Translations under genes and position numbers: made by a program | Shown here: positions 60,833 through 64,000 of the stretch, in pieces | Layout of the letters: every line of letters begins with the position of its first letter | Numbering within the stretch: the first letter of the stretch is position 1 | The notes under the pieces: generated by a model | Seen by the model: only the letters and a program-made list of their open reading frames with translations | The model's database searches: none | What the model was told of the DNA's origin: nothing | Assembly: GCF_016907955.1 (NCBI RefSeq) | Contig: NZ_JAFBCX010000029.1 | Location: 1-64,000, forward strand | Length of the DNA stretch: 64,000 nucleotides | Origin: Lentzea nigeriaca | GTDB taxonomy: Bacteria > Actinomycetota > Actinomycetes > Mycobacteriales > Pseudonocardiaceae | Reading direction: 5' to 3'

Positions 60833-61108
60833 CTACACGTCCGGCATGCCGTTGCGGACCACGACGACGTTGCGCTTGCCGATGTGCACCACACGGGCCC
60901 TGGACGGGTTCACGAGCACGGTCATCTCGGCGTTCTGCTCGTTGTACGCGCGGACCTCGACCTGCGTGCCGCGTGCGGTGGCCGTGCGCAGGGCGGCCTC
61001 CAGCGCGTCCAGGTTCCACGGCTTGACGAGCCGGAACTGGAACTCGTCGACGTGCAGCAGGGCCCACAGCTCGATGTCGGTGGCTGGATCGGTCGGATTC
61101 ATGGGCAA
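60833..61108 (-). CDS. hypothetical protein
   Basis: A 91-residue alpha/beta protein with no signal or membrane segment. Segments VDEFQFRLVKPWNLDALEAALRTATARGTQVEVRAY and VLVNPSRARVVHIGKRNVVVV suggest a compact ligand-binding fold. I do not recognise the family. GAGGAG stands 6 bases before the TTG at 61108; ATG 61102 is the alternative. It lies between DUF4383 and the secreted protein, with a terminator on its upstream side. Confidence 0.65.
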   Translation of the reverse strand: MPMNPTDPATDIELWALLHVDEFQFRLVKPWNLDALEAALRTATARGTQVEVRAYNEQNAEMTVLVNPSRARVVHIGKRNVVVVRNGMPDV

Positions 61109-61130
61109 GTCGGTCTCCTCGAAGGTGGGC

Positions 61131-61163
61131 TCCGGGCGCCGCGCCCACCGCTCGGCGCCCGGA
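61131..61163 (-). terminator. terminator of secreted protein gene
   Basis: TCCGGGCGCC (61131-61140) pairs with GGCGCCCGGA (61154-61163) around a 13-nt loop. The hairpin begins 21 bp past the stop of the 61184-61615 gene. Confidence 0.75.
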
Positions 61164-61183
61164 ATTCTCGTTGCGGATTCTCG

Positions 61184-61615
61184 TTACGGCAGTTGGGTCA
61201 CGACGTACGAGACCCGGTAGAACGCACCGGCTCCGGACACGTCACGCTGCACCGAGGCGGTGCGGCACGGCACGCGGAACGAGCCGATGACGGTGTCCAC
61301 CGTCGGGTCGTGCTCGACGACGGACACGACGGTGAAACCGCCCGGCGCGACGAACTCCGTGATCTGGTCGGCGTTCCCGAGCTCGGTGGCCTCTCTCGTC
61401 TGGCCTTCGGTGAAGGTGCGCGTGCCGGTTCTCTCGTCACCGACCCGCAGGAAGATCTCGTCCGTGGGCGTCTCCTGCAGGTCCAGTGCGCGCACCTCGG
61501 TGATGCGCAGCTCGCACCCACCGGCCATGGCGACCTGTGCGTGCGAGGTTCCCGCGAAACCGGCGGTGATTCCGCCGGCGAGGGACAACACGGCCGCGAC
61601 GCGCCTGAGGTTCAT
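61184..61615 (-). CDS. secreted hypothetical protein
   Basis: A 143-residue exported protein. The Sec signal is LRRVAAVLSLAGGITAGFAGTSHA with cleavage after SHA. The mature part begins QVAMAGGCELRITEVRALDLQETPTDEIFLRVGDE and ends in VSGAGAFYRVSYVV. It has two cysteines that may pair. It resembles small beta-sandwich secreted proteins of actinobacteria, not named. Ribosome site GAAGGAG. A hairpin directly upstream can hide that site (61619-61659). Confidence 0.8.
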   Translation of the reverse strand: MNLRRVAAVLSLAGGITAGFAGTSHAQVAMAGGCELRITEVRALDLQETPTDEIFLRVGDERTGTRTFTEGQTREATELGNADQITEFVAPGGFTVVSVVEHDPTVDTVIGSFRVPCRTASVQRDVSGAGAFYRVSYVVTQLP

Positions 61616-61618
61616 CTC

Positions 61619-61659
61619 GTTCTCCTTCAGCAGGGTTTCTCTTGCCCTTCAAGGAGAAC
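61619..61659 (-). promoter_or_regulatory. hairpin that can mask the ribosome site
   Basis: In the leader of the 61184-61615 gene, GTTCTCCTT pairs with AAGGAGAAC, the latter containing its Shine-Dalgarno, with further AGGG/CCCT pairing inside. The transcript could fold to block translation until something opens the stem. Confidence 0.55.
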
Positions 61660-61693
61660 TCATGCACCACCACTCGCACATCCGTCGCATTAC

Positions 61694-63157
61694 CTAGGTT
61701 TGGTCGCGGGCTATGCGCGCGGCCTCCGACCTGTTGCGCGCACCGAGCTTCGCGAGCACGTGCGACACGTGCAGGCCCACCGTGCGCACGCTCAGGACGA
61801 GCTCCTCGGCGATTTCCTTGTTGGTGCGGCCCCATCCCAGCAGTTCGAGCACGTCGCGTTCGCGCGGCGTCAACGTGCCGATCCGCGGCTTGTCCTCGTG
61901 CAGCAACGGAATGCGCTGTCTGCGCGCCTGCCGGTCGATCATCTTGACCAACGGCAGCGCCTCCAGCCGGCGTGCGACGCGGTCGGCGTGACGCAGCGCT
62001 TCCGGTGCACCGCAACGGGTTCGCGCGTAGGCGGCCTGGTAGGGCATCTTCAGCCGGTCCCACGCCACCGCGATCTCGGCCCACGAGTCCCGGCCCGCCT
62101 CCGCGAAGGCGAGCCGCCGCCACACCTCGTCCTCCGGCCCGTGCGGCACCGGAATCCTGGCCAGCAACTCCTCTTCCGTCGCTTCCGGATCATCGAGTCT
62201 GGTCACCCGGCCGCCCGCGGACTGGAGATCGCGCGCCGCGCCGAGACCCGCCGCGCAGAGCCGCAGAACCTCGCCGCCGGTCAACGCCTCCGGCAGGTCG
62301 GCCGCCGTCTCGCGGCACAGCTCGACAGCGGCCCGGAACTGGCCTTTCGCCCTGGCCACAACGGCTCTGGTGTAGGCGGCCTGAGCGCAGAACAACGCGT
62401 CGTGGCCGTCGATGACCTTCTCGGCCTGCTCGATCAGGTCGTCCGGGTCCTGCCCGCGCAACGCCACCGCCTCCGCCTTGCACAGCATGATCCGCGCGGC
62501 CTTGTTGCCGGGAATGCTGTCCGGGACCTCCAGCGCGTCCAGCTCCCGCCAGCGTCCGAGCGCGAGCAGGCTGGTCGCGAGGTTGTAGCGGATCACCGCG
62601 CTGAACGTCGGCGCGAGACCCTGAATCCTGAGGCGTGTCAACGCTTCCTCGCCGATGCGCACGCAGCGTTCGTGCTGTCCCGAACTGCCGAGCACGAAGG
62701 TCAGGTTGCCCACGGCCCTGGTGAGCTCACGGACGCAACCGCTGCGGTGCGCGGCGGTGCGCGCGTCTTCCAACGTGGCGGTGCCACGCGCGACATCACC
62801 GAGGAACGCCTCGCAGACTCCCTTGACGCTCAACGCGTACGCGCGAATTTCGTCGTTGCCGGTCTCAACGGCCTCGATCTTCTCGACGGCGCGGGAGTAC
62901 TCGCCCTCCGACATCAGCCAGCTGGCCTCGGCGACGGCGACGCGCCCGGCCATCTCTCCCGAGGCCAAACCCTTGGCCTCCAGCAGGGTTTCGTGCGCCG
63001 CGGCCCGGTCGCCCAGCACGAACTGGCACTCCCACAACAGGTACAGCACCTCGCACCGGTCGCCGTCGCCCAGGAGTGCCTTGCGCAGCTCCAGAGCGGC
63101 GTCCTGCGGTCTTCCCGCCCACCGCAACGCCTTCGCCCGTTCAAGCGCATCCCGCAC
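61694..63157 (-). CDS. TPR-containing LuxR-family regulator
   Basis: A 487-residue regulator. Residues about 5-360 are helical repeats of TPR type. The C-terminal helix-turn-helix (about 425-487) reads LTPRERDVLELLGWGRTNKEIAEELVLSVRTVGLHVSHVL. No ATPase domain (Walker A) is present, unlike LAL regulators. It probably senses a protein or peptide partner through the TPR part. ATG 63157 is 6 bp downstream of the DUF574 stop, so the two are cotranscribed. Confidence 0.88.
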   Translation of the reverse strand: MRDALERAKALRWAGRPQDAALELRKALLGDGDRCEVLYLLWECQFVLGDRAAAHETLLEAKGLASGEMAGRVAVAEASWLMSEGEYSRAVEKIEAVETGNDEIRAYALSVKGVCEAFLGDVARGTATLEDARTAAHRSGCVRELTRAVGNLTFVLGSSGQHERCVRIGEEALTRLRIQGLAPTFSAVIRYNLATSLLALGRWRELDALEVPDSIPGNKAARIMLCKAEAVALRGQDPDDLIEQAEKVIDGHDALFCAQAAYTRAVVARAKGQFRAAVELCRETAADLPEALTGGEVLRLCAAGLGAARDLQSAGGRVTRLDDPEATEEELLARIPVPHGPEDEVWRRLAFAEAGRDSWAEIAVAWDRLKMPYQAAYARTRCGAPEALRHADRVARRLEALPLVKMIDRQARRQRIPLLHEDKPRIGTLTPRERDVLELLGWGRTNKEIAEELVLSVRTVGLHVSHVLAKLGARNRSEAARIARDQT

Positions 63158-63163
63158 GTTCCC

Positions 63164-63850
63164 TTAGGAGGTGCGACGAGACGGCTGGATACGACCCGGC
63201 TTGCGTCCGATGCCCGCGTACGCGCCCGGAACGACGCACGGCGCTTCGATCGACAGCCCTTCCATGAGCTGCTCGACCGGGGCCGGATGCGACACCACCA
63301 GGAACCCTCCCGCCGGCAACGCGTGCCGATACCGGCGCACCACCCGCCCTGGCCCGGTGGCGTCGTCCACGTATCTCAGGACGTCGACCATCAACACGGC
63401 ATAGGGCTCGCGCAGGTCGAGATGGGACACCACGCCCGGATGGCGCAGCACCTGCTCGGGGCGGCGGAGGTCGGCCTCGATCGCACACGTGCGCGGCTCG
63501 CCGCGCAGCAGCCCGCGCGCGAACGCGACGGTCACCGGGTCCGAGTCGACGTAGACGACACGGGCGTCCGGCAACGTCTGGTGCGTCGCACCGCACGTCG
63601 GGATGCCGGAGCCGAGATCGAGGAACTGCCGCACACCGGTCGCCCAGCAGTGGCGGACGGCGTGCCGGAGGAACACCCGGTGCGCTCGGGTCACGAGCGG
63701 CAGCCCTGGGTCGATCCGGACGGCCTGTTTGGCGAACGCCCGGTCGGCGGCGTAGTTGTGAGCGCCGCCCAGGTAGAAGTCATGGATCCGTGCGGCGTTC
63801 GGCCGACGTACGTCGACCTCGTAGCGTGCGAAGGCGGGGACCGCAGCCAT
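63164..63850 (-). CDS. SAM-dependent methyltransferase, DUF574
   Basis: A 228-residue DUF574 methyltransferase. RRPNAARIHDFYLGGAHNYAADR at the start is the family hallmark. The SAM motif is FLDLGSGIPTCGATHQ, and VVYVDSDPVTVAFARGLL follows. It is a little shorter than usual (about 260), and the standard end is replaced by a basic tail (GRKPGRIQPSRRTS). ATG 63850 chosen. Substrate unknown; the LuxR-type regulator gene follows. Confidence 0.85.
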   Translation of the reverse strand: MAAVPAFARYEVDVRRPNAARIHDFYLGGAHNYAADRAFAKQAVRIDPGLPLVTRAHRVFLRHAVRHCWATGVRQFLDLGSGIPTCGATHQTLPDARVVYVDSDPVTVAFARGLLRGEPRTCAIEADLRRPEQVLRHPGVVSHLDLREPYAVLMVDVLRYVDDATGPGRVVRRYRHALPAGGFLVVSHPAPVEQLMEGLSIEAPCVVPGAYAGIGRKPGRIQPSRRTS

Positions 63851-63925
63851 TCGCAGAGCGTAACTGGCGCCTAGACCATTCGGGCGAAGTTTTGGAAGAT
63901 TCTTTGGGCCCGTCTGAGGCGAGCG

Positions 63926-63954
63926 GGCCCGGTCCACCCCACAGAGACCGGGCC
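63926..63954 (-). terminator. tRNA terminator
   Basis: GGCCCGGT (63926-63933) pairs with ACCGGGCC (63947-63954), just past the 3' end of the tRNA on the minus strand. Confidence 0.8.
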
Positions 63955-63957
63955 ACG

Positions 63958-64000
63958 TAGCGCGTACGGGGATCGAACCCGTGTTTCCGGATTGAGAGTC
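63958..64000 (-). tRNA. tRNA-Glu(CTC), 3' part, cut by window end
   Basis: On the minus strand the window edge begins in the anticodon arm: the loop CTCTCAA gives anticodon CTC. The right half of the anticodon stem (TCCGG), a short variable loop, the T arm ACGGG-TTCGATC-CCCGT and seven acceptor bases plus discriminator A follow. No CCA is encoded. The 5' half lies beyond 64000. Confidence 0.85.

Noticed and set aside
60101..63874. 1257-codon open frame across 60.1-63.9 kb on the plus strand
   Set aside because: Antisense to five well-supported genes, with composition typical of GC-rich shadow frames.

Overview
The window is high-GC actinobacterial chromosome, and gene content and order point to the Pseudonocardiaceae (Lentzea, Saccharothrix or Amycolatopsis-like). 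The signs are WhiB, ANTAR and SigF-type regulators, mycothiol-dependent enzymes, the XRE/DUF397 pair, GarA and many GTG starts with 4-bp GTGA overlaps. This placement is inferred from sequence alone.

Left end (0-16 kb): a conserved housekeeping block in the same order as Mycobacterium tuberculosis Rv2580c-Rv2594c: hisS, an MBL-fold hydrolase, a cyclophilin, rel (ppGpp), apt, secF, secD, yajC, ruvB, ruvA, ruvC. Between rel and apt sits an insert: an XRE regulator with its DUF397 partner, and three tandem small membrane proteins. A near-consensus LexA box precedes ruvC. An inverted-repeat element of about 160 bp lies between ruvA and ruvC.

16-45 kb: accessory and regulatory genes in short operons. 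They include a membrane diguanylate cyclase with GGDEF and an I-site, a DUF985 cupin, an alpha/beta hydrolase and an S1-domain protein. A MarR/secreted beta-propeller divergent pair and an HD-GYP/LuxR fusion follow. A DUF998 gene is frameshifted. Next come a class A beta-lactamase-like hydrolase and a LacI-controlled three-gene catabolic operon (Gfo/Idh/MocA, DUF993, sugar isomerase) with a clear operator. Two CNNM/CBS membrane proteins, an ornithine-cyclodeaminase-like gene broken by an in-frame TGA, a multicopper oxidase and an SDR/HxlR divergent pair with two operators come after. The stretch ends with a binding-protein/VWA fusion, a glycosyltransferase behind minisatellites, and a WYL-regulated region with a perfect inverted operator.

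45-53 kb: glycine cleavage and envelope block matching Rv1822-Rv1832: gcvP behind a tandem glycine riboswitch, a Clp-N-only protein, MerR, DUF151 nuclease-like, ftsR-like MerR, garA, gcvH and pgsA. garA has lost the first threonine of the phospho-motif.

53-57 kb: a stress-sigma partner-switching module: ANTAR protein, STAS antagonist, a kinase-STAS fusion without the STAS phosphoserine, an RsbW-type anti-sigma factor and a SigB/SigF-type sigma factor behind a GNNT-N16-GGGTAC promoter.

57-64 kb: WhiB3/WblA-like protein, argS, an M50 protease, DUF4383, small hypothetical and secreted proteins, a TPR-LuxR regulator, a DUF574 methyltransferase, and the 3' half of a tRNA-Glu(CTC) running off the right end.

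Three hairpins starting with GATGAA lie between three convergent gene pairs; two are near-copies. No CRISPR array, complete insertion sequence, integrase or phage module was seen.
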